A stretch of DNA of 64,000 bases, taken from the NCBI GenBank assembly GCA_022828085.1, contig JAJEIY010000046.1, positions 64,556-128,555 on the forward strand. The letters are read 5' to 3'. Source of the DNA: Acidobacteriota bacterium. GTDB lineage: Bacteria > Acidobacteriota > Vicinamibacteria > Marinacidobacterales > Marinacidobacteraceae. Below, one piece after another: positions 6,161 through 14,439 of this stretch. The notes under the pieces are model-generated. The model did not search any database. It was not told where the DNA came from and saw only the letters and a program-made list of their open reading frames with translations. The position numbers and the translations under genes were made by a program. The stretch's first letter is position 1; each line of letters starts with the position of its first letter.

Positions 6161-8496
6161 CGCTCTCGTCGCCGCGCCTCCTCTTTCCGGCGGCCGCGGC
6201 GCTCCTCGCGCTCCTCGTCACCGTCCGCCAGGGCGGGTTCCCGCCCGCGGGCGCCGACCCTCTCCTCGACCTCGTCGCACTCGAGGATCCCGCCGGCTAC
6301 CAGGTCCTCCGGGCCTGGTATTACGCCGGCCCCGCTCTCGGGGCCTTCTCCGTTGCCCTGCTCGCGTTCTGGTTCGCGCCGGCCTTCCGACCGGGGCTCG
6401 GACGCCTCTTTTCGTGGGCTGTTTTGCGCCTACGCAATTCCGAGGCGTCGCTTGGACGGCTTCTCTCCTGGCGCACCGTCGCCGCCATCGCCCTCGGCCT
6501 GACGGCCCTCGCCTGGTCCGTCCTCTCCCGATCTTTCCCCGCGCCCGGCACGGACCCCCTCCTCGACCTCATCGCGCTCGAGGATCCGGTCTTCTACCAC
6601 CTCATCCGCGGGTGGTTTCTCGTGGCCCCCGCCGTCGTCGCCGGCGGGGGGCTGCTCATGGCCACGAGCGTCCGGCGCTTGTGGCTCGATTCCCAGGCCG
6701 CGCGCCACCTCCCCGGGCGCGGCGTCCTCCCTCCCTGGCCCACGAGCCCGGGGGACCCCGCCCCCTCTCTCGTGGTGGGAGAGCTCCACCATCCCACCGA
6801 GGCTCGGGAGACCACCCGGCCGGAATGGCTCACCCTGCCCGAACGCGGCCTCTTCACCGGCATCGCCATCTTCGGGGCCGTCGGCACCGGCAAGACGTCC
6901 GCCTGCATGCGCCCGTTCGCCGACCAGCTCCTCTCCTGGCAGGCCCACGACCCCGCACGCCGCGCGGCCGGCCTCGTCCTCGAAGTCAAGGGCGACTTCT
7001 GCCACGACATCAAAGCGGTCCTGAAGGACGCCGGGCGGGGAGAGGACTACGTGGAACTCGGCATCGGCGGCCGCTGGCAGTGGAACCCGCTCGCCTCCGA
7101 GATGGACAGCTACTCGCTGGCCTACACCATCGCCAGCCTCCTCAACCAGCTCTTCGGCAAGTCCAAGGAGCCCTTCTGGCAGCAGGCATACACCAACCTC
7201 ATCCGCTGGCTCATCGAGCTGCACCGCGCCCTACCGGAGCGCTGGTGCACCTTCCGCGACCTCTACCTCTGCGCGATCGACACCGAACTCATCGGCAAGA
7301 AGATCAAGCGGGCGCGCTCCTTCAGCGACCCGCCGCCCGTCAACGACGTGGTCCTCGAGACCGAGGTCTTCCTCACCCACGTGAAGCGCCTCAAGAAGGG
7401 CCGAACCTGGACCCACAGCGGCGAAAATCACATGCGGACCGCCGCCGATCCCGACCTTCAGGAGGCCCTCACGAAGCTGCGCGTCCCGTTCACGATCGAC
7501 AACCCGCCCGCGCCCCCGCGGTCGGAGCACGCCCTCCGGATCGACGCCATCCAGCGCTGGTACCAGCACGACTGGCTCCAGCTCGACCTCAAGCTCCGCA
7601 CCTCAATCGTCGAGGGTGTCTCCGTCTTCCTCTCGGTGTTCGACCTGCCCGAGGTCGCCCGCGTCTTCTGTCCGGACCGCCCGCGCCCGCATATCTCGCC
7701 GCCGCCGGACCTGCCGCCGCCGCCTCCCGGCACGCCGTCCACCGCCGGCGCCGCCCTGCTGCGGCCGCTCCCTCCGCTCGACGAGCTCGTCGAGGAGGGC
7801 AAGGTGCTCGCCCTCAACATGCCGGCCGGCGCCAACCCCGCCCTGGCCCGCACCATCGGCGTTCTGCTCAAGAACGCCTGGCTCCAGGGCCTCCTCAAGC
7901 GGCCGGCAGCCATGAAGCGGCATCCCACCCGCTACGTGCGCCCCGCCGTCTTCCTCTGCGACGAATACCAGTCCTTCGCCTCCGTCGGCGAGGACGACCC
8001 CTCAGGTGACGAGAAGGCCTTCGCACTCACCCGCCAATGCCGGGTCATCCCCATCGTCGCCACCCAGTCCATCAGCTCGCTCAAGTCCGTCCTCCCCGGC
8101 CAGGACGCCTGGCGCACGCTCCTCCAGACGCTCCGGACCAAGATCTTCCTCTCCCTCAGCGACGACAGCAGCGCCGAACTGGCCTCCAACATGTCCGGCA
8201 AGGTCCTGCGGCTCTCCCCGTCCTACTCCTTCACGGAATCCGCCAAGCCGGGCTTCTCCCTCATCACCGCCCGCGCCGGCGGCGCGAAAGGCACGCTGGG
8301 GACCTCGAAGTCCTACCGCGAGCAACGCGAGCCCCTCTTCCACGCGCGCCAGTTCACGCTCCTCGAGAACTGCCAGGCCATCGTGCTCGCCTACGACGGC
8401 GCCCAGGCGCTCCCCGCCACCCGCGTCTACCTAAAGCCCCACTACCTCCCGCGCGACCGCCCCTACTGGCGCGCCCGCGCCGCCGGCCAGATATGA
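6130..8496 (+). CDS. virD4: VirD4/TraD-type coupling protein
   Basis: The 788-residue coupling ATPase delivers the DNA-relaxase substrate to the secretion channel at the inner membrane. Walker A is GAVGTGKTS (residues 249-257). The Walker B-like VFLCDEYQ begins near residue 607, followed by a TraM-recognition-type C-terminal region (ATQSISSLKSVL). The N-terminal 180 residues carry about four membrane segments and an internal duplication. DPLLDLVALEDP at about 43-54 returns as DPLLDLIALEDP at about 142-153, each followed by a tyrosine/tryptophan-rich helix. The start used is TTG at 6130, which is uncertain. A proline-rich insert lies near residues 520-540. The stop overlaps the VirB11 start (ATGA). 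Confidence 0.9.
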   Translation: MGPFVSRLRLTLSSPRLLFPAAAALLALLVTVRQGGFPPAGADPLLDLVALEDPAGYQVLRAWYYAGPALGAFSVALLAFWFAPAFRPGLGRLFSWAVLRLRNSEASLGRLLSWRTVAAIALGLTALAWSVLSRSFPAPGTDPLLDLIALEDPVFYHLIRGWFLVAPAVVAGGGLLMATSVRRLWLDSQAARHLPGRGVLPPWPTSPGDPAPSLVVGELHHPTEARETTRPEWLTLPERGLFTGIAIFGAVGTGKTSACMRPFADQLLSWQAHDPARRAAGLVLEVKGDFCHDIKAVLKDAGRGEDYVELGIGGRWQWNPLASEMDSYSLAYTIASLLNQLFGKSKEPFWQQAYTNLIRWLIELHRALPERWCTFRDLYLCAIDTELIGKKIKRARSFSDPPPVNDVVLETEVFLTHVKRLKKGRTWTHSGENHMRTAADPDLQEALTKLRVPFTIDNPPAPPRSEHALRIDAIQRWYQHDWLQLDLKLRTSIVEGVSVFLSVFDLPEVARVFCPDRPRPHISPPPDLPPPPPGTPSTAGAALLRPLPPLDELVEEGKVLALNMPAGANPALARTIGVLLKNAWLQGLLKRPAAMKRHPTRYVRPAVFLCDEYQSFASVGEDDPSGDEKAFALTRQCRVIPIVATQSISSLKSVLPGQDAWRTLLQTLRTKIFLSLSDDSSAELASNMSGKVLRLSPSYSFTESAKPGFSLITARAGGAKGTLGTSKSYREQREPLFHARQFTLLENCQAIVLAYDGAQALPATRVYLKPHYLPRDRPYWRARAAGQI

Positions 8497-9473
8497 GCAC
8501 CGCCATCGAGCACCTCACCCCGTTCCTCCCCGGCCTCGAAGACGTCCTCGCCGACATGGCGGTCTCGGAGCTCATGATCAACGGGCCCCACAACGTCTGG
8601 GTCGAGCGGACGGGCCAGGGCCTCCGCCCCGCCGATGCTCCGCAGTTGGACAAGGACACCCTCCACCGGGCGGCCATCCACATCGCCCGGCCCCTCGGGC
8701 TCGACCCGAACGTCTCACCCACCATCGACGCCCGACTCGAGGATGGATCCCGCGTCGCCATCTGCGTCCCGCCGGCGTCGCCCCACGTCGCCATCACCAT
8801 CCGCCGCTTCGGCAAGCGCGCCTTCACCGCGGAGGACCTCGTCGCCGCGGGCTCTCTGCCTCCCGCCCTCTTCGAGGCCGCCGAGAGGACCTTGGCCGCC
8901 CGCCGCAACGTCCTGGTCTCCGGCGGCACCGGCACCGGGAAAACGACCGTCGTCAACGCCCTCATCGGCCTGCTCCCTCCGGACGAGCGCATCGTCTCCA
9001 TCGAGGACACCCTCGAGCTGCGCATCGAGCAGCCAAACACCGTGCGCTTCGAAGCCCGTGAAGCCGACACGGACGACACGCGCACCCGGCCGGTCACCGT
9101 CCGGAGCCTGGTGAAGCACTCCCTCCGCCACCGCCCCGACCACATCGTGGTCGGCGAGATCCGCGGCGCCGAGGCCGCCGACCTCCTGCAGGCCCTGAAC
9201 ACCGGCCACGGCGGCAGCCTCACCACCATCCACGCGAACACCGCCGTCTCCGCACTCTCCCGGCTCGCGAGCTGCGCCATGGCGGCCCGGGACGCCCTTC
9301 CCTGGGAGGTCGTCTGCCGCAGCGTCGTGGACGGCATCGCCCTCGTCCTGCACACCGCCCGCATCCGCGGCCGCCGCGTCGTCGAAAACGGGATCTACGT
9401 CCGCGGCTGGCAGGTCGAGGACAACAGCTGGATCACCCGGGACGCAGCCGACGCCGTCCCGTCCGAACCGTGA
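8493..9473 (+). CDS. trbB: TrbB/VirB11-type secretion ATPase
   Basis: The 326-residue hexameric ATPase powers pilus assembly and substrate transfer. It shows the full motif set: Walker A GGTGTGKTT (residues 144-152), Asp box IEDTLEL (170-176), Walker B HIVVGEIRG (217-225) and His box TGHGGSLTTIHAN (237-249). The length matches TrbB. I chose the ATG at 8493 because it overlaps the coupling-protein stop and gives the usual short N-terminal domain. The stop overlaps the next start (GTGA at 9470). Confidence 0.95.
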   Translation: MSTAIEHLTPFLPGLEDVLADMAVSELMINGPHNVWVERTGQGLRPADAPQLDKDTLHRAAIHIARPLGLDPNVSPTIDARLEDGSRVAICVPPASPHVAITIRRFGKRAFTAEDLVAAGSLPPALFEAAERTLAARRNVLVSGGTGTGKTTVVNALIGLLPPDERIVSIEDTLELRIEQPNTVRFEAREADTDDTRTRPVTVRSLVKHSLRHRPDHIVVGEIRGAEAADLLQALNTGHGGSLTTIHANTAVSALSRLASCAMAARDALPWEVVCRSVVDGIALVLHTARIRGRRVVENGIYVRGWQVEDNSWITRDAADAVPSEP

Positions 9474-10018
9474 GCCGTTCCGCGCTGCATCTGCTGGCGG
9501 TCTCGGCTGCCTGCGTAATCCTGGGCGAGGCAGCGCTCGTCGCCGCCTGGAGCAATCCGGACTCCGATCTCGCGTCCGTGCTCGCCAGCGCCGCTGGCTG
9601 GCCATGGCTGCTCGCCGCGCTGCTAGGCGCACGGGTCTGGTATCGCGGCAAAGGCCGCAGCTCCGAGCCCCTCGAACACTTCCTGGCGACCTATGCCGCC
9701 GGAACCGGCGCTGCGATCCTCGCCGGCGCCGCGATCCTGATCGTGGCCGGCTGGGAGTTCCCCGTTCTGCCCTGCCCGAGTTTCCCGTTCGAATCGCTCT
9801 GCGCGATCCTCGCGGCCATGGCCGTGGCCGCCGTTTTCGCCGGCATCACGCTCGGCCTCGTCTTCCCCGCTCTGCTCCCGATCGCCGCGGCAGCGGTCAG
9901 CGCCGTCGCACTCACGCGCCGTCCGCCTTCCCGGCGACACCTCGCCGCGGGCATCGCCGCTGCCGCGGCCGGCTGGCTTCTCGCGGCCGCCGGCGGCCTG
10001 GTCCTCGCACACGCCTAA
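9470..10018 (+). CDS. Polytopic membrane protein of unknown function
   Basis: The 182-residue product starts with GTG overlapping the trbB stop. It has about five hydrophobic segments (near residues 8-27, 43-55, 75-97, 108-150 and 157-180). Alanine and glycine are abundant and there is no recognisable domain. It is the last plus-strand gene of the transfer block and faces the minus-strand operon across a 20-base gap. It could be a TrbC/TrbD-like or accessory membrane subunit, but nothing in the sequence proves this. Confidence 0.55.
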   Translation: MSRSALHLLAVSAACVILGEAALVAAWSNPDSDLASVLASAAGWPWLLAALLGARVWYRGKGRSSEPLEHFLATYAAGTGAAILAGAAILIVAGWEFPVLPCPSFPFESLCAILAAMAVAAVFAGITLGLVFPALLPIAAAAVSAVALTRRPPSRRHLAAGIAAAAAGWLLAAAGGLVLAHA

Positions 10019-10037
10019 CCGAGGCGTCCGGACCCCG

Positions 10038-10169
10038 TCAACCGAGCAGCCGAACGATCGCGATCACGGCAGCGATCAGAACGCCCGTCTGAAGGAGCAG
10101 GGCACGGTAGAGATCACCGCGCGTCACCAACTCCCGCGCCTCCAGGTCTGGCGGCAAGCTCCACACCAT
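10038..10169 (-). CDS. 43-residue single-span peptide (DUF1640-like tail)
   Basis: The short minus-strand frame runs from ATG at 10169 to TGA at 10038-10040. It encodes a polar amphipathic head ending in LVTRGDLYRALLLQTG and one hydrophobic helix (VLIAAVIAIVRLLG). The same plan, a short coiled coil plus a C-terminal anchor, occurs in the 85-residue protein at 15975 and in DUF1640-type small proteins. It lies 19 bases downstream of the GIY-YIG/TonB fusion gene and probably ends that operon. Confidence 0.45.
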   Translation of the reverse strand: MVWSLPPDLEARELVTRGDLYRALLLQTGVLIAAVIAIVRLLG

Positions 10170-10188
10170 GTGTGACGGCCATCTTTTC

Positions 10189-11625
10189 CTAATCCGGATC
10201 GAAAATCACCGTCACCGTCATGACGATCGGGACCGGAACTCCGTTGCTTACCGTTGGCTCGTACTTCCACTCCCGTACCGCATCCATCGCCGCCTGGTCG
10301 AGCAGTGGCCTCGAACGCACCACCCTGACGTTGGTCACGTTGCCGTTCGAATCGATGATCGCCTCAAGGACCACTACCCCCGAAACCCCCGCCCGCTTCG
10401 CGATTTCCGGATAGATCGGCTCGACGTACACCCTGCGGGTCGGCGCCGCGCCTTCGCCCTCTGTCCGAACCGGCGCGCCCTGGGCCGCCGGGGAACCCGA
10501 GCTCGATGCGGCGTTGTCCGTCACTCCCTCCGCGTTTCCTCCCCGCGAACCACTTTCCGGATTCTCCAGCAGGGCGTCGATCTCTGCCTGGAGCTGGTCT
10601 CGGGCCTGCGCGGCGTGGCGGATTGCGTCCTCGAGGCGCCACCGTTCGTCGGCGGCGATGTCGCTGCGCAGCCGGTCCATGTCCTGTCGCCTTGCGATGC
10701 GCGCGAGGACGACCTCCTCCGTCGCGCGCCTCGCTGCCGCGTCGTTGCCCTGAGCGGCGGCCGCGCGCGTCTCCAGGAGGCCGATCAGCTCGTCGTGGAG
10801 TGTCTCCAGCTGATCTCTGGCCGTGGTGGCGGTGGCGCGGATTTCGTCGGCCGACGGCATCGCCACGGGCGAATCCTCGGGACGCGCGCTTACCGCCCCG
10901 GCCCGGTCGCGCGGCGTTTCCTCCTCGCGCCCGCCGGTGGTCACCTGGCCACCAGCGTCACTTTCCACTCCGGCTTCGGCAGCGGTGTCGACATCCATCC
11001 CCCGTGACGAACCCACGAAACGTTCTGCGACCTTCCCCAACAACAGCGCAGCGCACACCGCCGCCATGCACACGATCGCCACCCTGACGCTTCCGTGAAG
11101 CGCGCCGCGCCCCGCGACGGGCGCGAAGGCGCCCTCTCTCCATCGGCGGGGCGGAGCCCTTGCCCCCTCCGCTCCGCTACTTTCCAGCATCCCTAGACGT
11201 CGCTTGCTCCTCTCCGTGTCTTTGCCCATCTGGCGGATGTGCCACCCCACCTCCTCCGGACACTTCGCTTGCATCTGCTTCAGGAACCATTCGTACCACG
11301 TCGCGGCCTCACGCGTCGGCAGCTCAATCAGGTACACCATCCGAACGACAGCGCCACGCGTCACCTTGTTCTTGTTCTTCGGGTGTTCGTGCTCTTTCAG
11401 CCGTGCCGCCGGGTTCTTTGTGTGCCCCACGTACCGCAAAACGCCGTCCTTGTCTCCGCCACGCAGTCGGGGATAGACCCGCCGCCGAGGGGCATCGACT
11501 TCCAGTATGTAGACATAGAACCGCTCAACCCCGCGGTCCCCCTCTTCCCACGTCTCGGCCGGCTCGAACCAAAAATACTCCCCCCGCTCCAAAGGGGGAA
11601 TCTGTCGCCGCCGCTTCCTGGCCAT
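10189..11625 (-). CDS. GIY-YIG-like domain / membrane helix / coiled coil / TonB C-terminal domain fusion
   Basis: The uninterrupted 478-residue frame combines parts that normally occur separately. Residues 36-41 (FYVYIL) and 65-79 (YVGHTKNPAARLKEH) match the GIY-YIG nuclease core, with a candidate catalytic glutamate near 112. Residues 181-199 form a transmembrane helix. Residues 258-353 are a charged helical domain closely similar to residues 409-505 of the lipoprotein at 19161. Residues 393-478 are a TonB-type energy-transducer C-terminal domain (YPEIAKRAGVSGVVVLEA then AMDAVREWKYEP). The topology puts the nuclease-like part in the cytoplasm and the TonB part in the periplasm. It starts 7 bases after the AIM24-like gene. 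Each domain call is good; the function of the fusion is unknown. Confidence 0.75.
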   Translation of the reverse strand: MARKRRRQIPPLERGEYFWFEPAETWEEGDRGVERFYVYILEVDAPRRRVYPRLRGGDKDGVLRYVGHTKNPAARLKEHEHPKNKNKVTRGAVVRMVYLIELPTREAATWYEWFLKQMQAKCPEEVGWHIRQMGKDTERSKRRLGMLESSGAEGARAPPRRWREGAFAPVAGRGALHGSVRVAIVCMAAVCAALLLGKVAERFVGSSRGMDVDTAAEAGVESDAGGQVTTGGREEETPRDRAGAVSARPEDSPVAMPSADEIRATATTARDQLETLHDELIGLLETRAAAAQGNDAAARRATEEVVLARIARRQDMDRLRSDIAADERWRLEDAIRHAAQARDQLQAEIDALLENPESGSRGGNAEGVTDNAASSSGSPAAQGAPVRTEGEGAAPTRRVYVEPIYPEIAKRAGVSGVVVLEAIIDSNGNVTNVRVVRSRPLLDQAAMDAVREWKYEPTVSNGVPVPIVMTVTVIFDPD

Positions 11626-11632
11626 GCCCTCT

Positions 11633-12286
11633 CTAATCGAACAACCACCACGGCGGCCGCGCTGTCTGCAGAACCAGCCGCGTCGGCCCCGTGATCCGCG
11701 CCACGTGGTCCCCGCGAGGACCGCCCAGCCCTCGCAACTCGTATCCTCCCGTCGCTTCGTACCACGCGACTCCCCACACGGCGGCCTCGACCGCGGCCTC
11801 CGCGGCCAGCTCTACGGCGACCCCGTCGCCGAACGCCGCCAGCAGCACCAACCCTTCACCGGTCAGCCGATGCATCACCAGCGGGCGGCGCTCTCCTCTG
11901 TCGCGGATCTTCTCAACCAGTGCCACGTCCACCTGCACGCCGCCGGCCGCCGCCAGCAACGCCGGCGCGGCAACCACCAGGTTGTCCTCTTTGGTGAGTT
12001 CCACCGCCTGAACCTCCGCCGGGCCGCTCGCGGCGAATGCCACTTTCCCGGGCCCCTGGTAACGGCTCATCCGGCCCACCAAGCCACCCGCGCGCCGCTG
12101 GATCCGGTTCACCCATCCCCGTATCCGACCGCTTGACGCCGCCAGGGAGCACGTCACGCCGTCTCCGCGATACAGCAGGCGGTCGGCCTCGGCCACCATC
12201 GCTTGGCCCTCCGGGAGGGCGACGCGCGCGCCCCCGCCTTCCAGGCAGTACCGAATTCCCCCGGAAGCCGCGGTCCACTCGTCCAT
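11633..12286 (-). CDS. AIM24-family protein
   Basis: The 217-residue protein resembles the AIM24/DUF124 beta-rich family. It has the repeated pattern GPGKVAFAASGPAEVQAVEL and a glycine-rich GEGLVLLAAFGDG stretch. These proteins have a double-psi-like beta fold and no established biochemical role. A good ribosome binding site (GGAGGGG) lies just before the ATG at 12286. The gene sits in a minus-strand operon between an 86-residue helical protein and the GIY-YIG/TonB fusion. Its presence on a conjugative element is unusual. Confidence 0.65.
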   Translation of the reverse strand: MDEWTAASGGIRYCLEGGGARVALPEGQAMVAEADRLLYRGDGVTCSLAASSGRIRGWVNRIQRRAGGLVGRMSRYQGPGKVAFAASGPAEVQAVELTKEDNLVVAAPALLAAAGGVQVDVALVEKIRDRGERRPLVMHRLTGEGLVLLAAFGDGVAVELAAEAAVEAAVWGVAWYEATGGYELRGLGGPRGDHVARITGPTRLVLQTARPPWWLFD

Positions 12287-12320
12287 GATCCCCTCCGGGT
12301 GGCGGTCCCCGCGCGGCTGA

Positions 12321-12581
12321 TCAGCCCTCCAGTGCGCTACCGCGCCGCTCCCGAGCTTCGCGCCGCTTTGCCTGTCGCCGGCGCATCCTCCCCAGAGCGT
12401 TCGCCACCTCCCTTGCGCGGCGGTGGAGCCGTTCCAGGTCTAGCGGCCCCTCGCGCTGTCCCCCATGTCCGCGGCGCGCCTCGTGCCATTCGTCCAAGTC
12501 TCGTGCGACCTCCTGGATCATCGCTTCGACCCGGTCCAAGTCCTGTCGATCCACTTTCGAAAGCGCCAGCGCTTCGGCCAT
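12321..12581 (-). CDS. 86-residue charged helical protein
   Basis: The product is rich in arginine, glutamate and leucine and is predicted to be helical throughout (DLDRVEAMIQEVARDLDEW, then an arginine-rich tail). No family is recognised. It is the first gene of the minus-strand operon and diverges from parA. The palindromic repeats (site C) lie in the shared upstream region, so both transcripts may be controlled together. Its coding status rests on position and composition. Confidence 0.45.
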   Translation of the reverse strand: MAEALALSKVDRQDLDRVEAMIQEVARDLDEWHEARRGHGGQREGPLDLERLHRRAREVANALGRMRRRQAKRREARERRGSALEG

Positions 12582-12636
12582 GTAGGCAATTCTATGCCTG
12601 CTTCGGCCGAGGGGTTCCTCTCGGGCCTGCCACCGT

Positions 12637-12695
12637 GCATACCGTATGCCTTACATACGGTATGCTTTCATACGGTATTGATCGTGCGTACCGTG
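12637..12695. promoter_or_regulatory. GTATG/CATAC repeats, site C: putative parA operator or centromere
   Basis: Three near-perfect dyads of the form CATAC-S-GTATG are centred at 12643, 12659 and 12674. A degenerate fourth is centred near 12692, at the parA start. The first is the 13-base palindrome GCATACCGTATGC. Iterated dyads directly upstream of a parA gene with a small DNA-binding partner are the usual form of a partition centromere/operator. That role is inferred here. The same half-sites recur at 1815-1848 and 3701-3767. Confidence 0.7.
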
Positions 12696-13388
12696 AAGAC
12701 CTCCACCCCACGCACCACGGCGCTGGCCCGCATCGTCGTCCTCGCCAACCAGAAAGGCGGACCCGGCAAGACGACCCTGGCCATGTGCCTTGCAGGCGAA
12801 CTCGCCCGACGCGGACATCGCGTCCTGGTCGCCGATGCGGATCCACAGGGTACGGCGACACGCTGGGCGGCTTCGGCCCCGGAGACGAAACCCTTTCCCG
12901 CCCGCGTCCTCGCCACCGGCGCGAACCCCGCCCGCCTCCGCGGCGAGCTGCGATTCCACCTCCACGACTACGACTTCATCATCGTGGACTGTCCACCCTC
13001 GGCCGACTCCCCCCTCTCGCACAGCGCGCTGCTGATAGCCGACCTCGCCGTCGTGCCCGTCATTCCCTCGCCCCCCGATCTCTGGGCCGGCCTCACCATC
13101 CGCCACGTCATCGCCGGAGCCGCCCGCGTGCACCCCGAGCTCAGGGCCCGCATCGTAGTGAACCAGCGCAAGCCGGGCACCCGACTGGCGGCCAAGACCC
13201 GCGAGCTGCTGCCCGAGTACGGGATCCCGGTCCTCAACACGCAAGTTGGAGACCGCGAAGCCTTTCGCCACGCGGCCGCCGCCGGTTCGACCGTGGCCGA
13301 CCTTCCCCGGGCGCAGCTCGCCCAGGCCGAGGTCTTCAGCCTCACCCACGAAATCCTCGACGTTCTCGAGGAGGACACGCCTCCATGA
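12693..13388 (+). CDS. parA: ParA-family partition ATPase
   Basis: The 231-residue Walker-type ATPase is expected to segregate or stabilise the element. It has the deviant Walker A NQKGGPGKTT (residues about 18-27), an ADADPQGTATRW motif and IIVDCPPS as Walker B. It has no N-terminal DNA-binding extension, so it belongs to the short ParA class that pairs with small ribbon-helix-helix partners. The start is GTG at 12693; GTG at 12684 and TTG at 12678 are in-frame alternatives lying within the operator repeats. The stop overlaps the partner gene (ATGA at 13385). Confidence 0.9.
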   Translation: MKTSTPRTTALARIVVLANQKGGPGKTTLAMCLAGELARRGHRVLVADADPQGTATRWAASAPETKPFPARVLATGANPARLRGELRFHLHDYDFIIVDCPPSADSPLSHSALLIADLAVVPVIPSPPDLWAGLTIRHVIAGAARVHPELRARIVVNQRKPGTRLAAKTRELLPEYGIPVLNTQVGDREAFRHAAAAGSTVADLPRAQLAQAEVFSLTHEILDVLEEDTPP

Positions 13389-13735
13389 CCTCAAAAGATC
13401 CTGTCGACAACCTGGGCCGCACCCTGACGGATGCAGCGGCCGCGGCCGAACGGCGTTTCGACGACGCGGACCGCATCATGGGAGGGCGCTCACCCGCCAG
13501 GCGCGACGCGAACGCCGTCCGCGCCACCTTTTCCTTCCCGCCCAGCGATCACGCGCTGCTGGGGGATCTCCAAGCGCGCTGTCTTGCCGCCTCGTTCCAG
13601 GCCAGCAAGAGCGAACTCGTCCGCGCTGGACTCCATGCCCTGGCCGCGCTCCCACCGGACGCCTTGCGCGAGGCCATCGGGACTCTCAACAGATACCAGC
13701 CCGGCCGCGCACGCTGGGCGGCACCTGCCCCTTAG
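13385..13735 (+). CDS. Probable ParA partner with ribbon-helix-helix-like C-terminal domain
   Basis: The 116-residue protein is translationally coupled to parA. The N-terminal half is polar and probably flexible. The C-terminal half (about residues 40-90) has a strand ATFSFPPSDHALLGDL then helices with SKSELVRAGLHAL. That is the pattern of a ribbon-helix-helix DNA-binding fold. By analogy with ParG-like proteins it would bind the iterated repeats upstream of parA, repress the operon and recruit ParA. The function is inferred from pairing and fold, not from a recognised family match. Confidence 0.65.
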   Translation: MTSKDPVDNLGRTLTDAAAAAERRFDDADRIMGGRSPARRDANAVRATFSFPPSDHALLGDLQARCLAASFQASKSELVRAGLHALAALPPDALREAIGTLNRYQPGRARWAAPAP

Positions 13736-13742
13736 CCACCTG

Positions 13743-14435
13743 GTGCCTGAACTCGACCTCCCGCCGCACAACGCGGCGCTCTTCACCCGCGTTCGCGAAC
13801 CCCTCGCGAAACACCTTGGCGGCGAACACCACCTCTGCCTCGGGGGCGGCACGGCCCTGGCGGCACGCTGGTCCCACCGCCATAGCACCGACCTCGACTT
13901 CTTTGTCGATTCCAATCCCTACAGCCGTCTCTACGACAATGCCGACGCTTTCAGGCGTGACCTCGCGCGTGCCGCCGGGGGTATCAGCACCGGCGGCATC
14001 TCGCGGGGATCGGCAACCATCATCCTCGCGGACGGCGCGGAAATCAGCCTATCTTCGACGCTGTCCCGGATGGCACACCCCCGCTCAACCGACACCATCC
14101 GCGGCTCCGCGGTTCCCTTGGAAGCAACCGAGGAAATCCTGGCCCGGAAAATCGGCGGCCGAATGCTCATCAACAACGTCTTTGTCCCCCGCGACCTCTA
14201 CGACATTGCGGTTGCCAAACACTACGATCCTCTGGCGCTGGACCGCGCACTCCGGCGCTTTCGCCCAGACGAACTGGAACAAATCAGCGACGAACTCCGT
14301 GTCCTCCCGCGGGACTGGCTCGCCAACCAGTCGGAGCAGATCCTTCACCCCGCACGGCCGTTGACGGCTGCGCAGTGCGTACAGCGCGCTGCCGAAATCC
14401 TCGAGCCACCCCGCTCTCTTCAGTGGACGCGATAA
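13743..14435 (+). CDS. AbiEii/AbiGii-like nucleotidyltransferase, copy 1
   Basis: The 230-residue protein has the nucleotidyltransferase core GGGTALA (residues 34-40) followed by HRHSTDLDFF with the metal-binding Asp pair D50/D52. This is the signature of the AbiEii/AbiGii toxin-like family. The start is GTG at 13743, seven bases after the partition-partner stop. The usual AbiEi-type antitoxin is absent. Instead the next gene, four bases downstream, encodes an unrecognised 206-residue protein. The same pair recurs at 17194-18533. The family call is strong; toxicity is inferred. Confidence 0.8.
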   Translation: MPELDLPPHNAALFTRVREPLAKHLGGEHHLCLGGGTALAARWSHRHSTDLDFFVDSNPYSRLYDNADAFRRDLARAAGGISTGGISRGSATIILADGAEISLSSTLSRMAHPRSTDTIRGSAVPLEATEEILARKIGGRMLINNVFVPRDLYDIAVAKHYDPLALDRALRRFRPDELEQISDELRVLPRDWLANQSEQILHPARPLTAAQCVQRAAEILEPPRSLQWTR

Positions 14436-14439
14436 CCCC

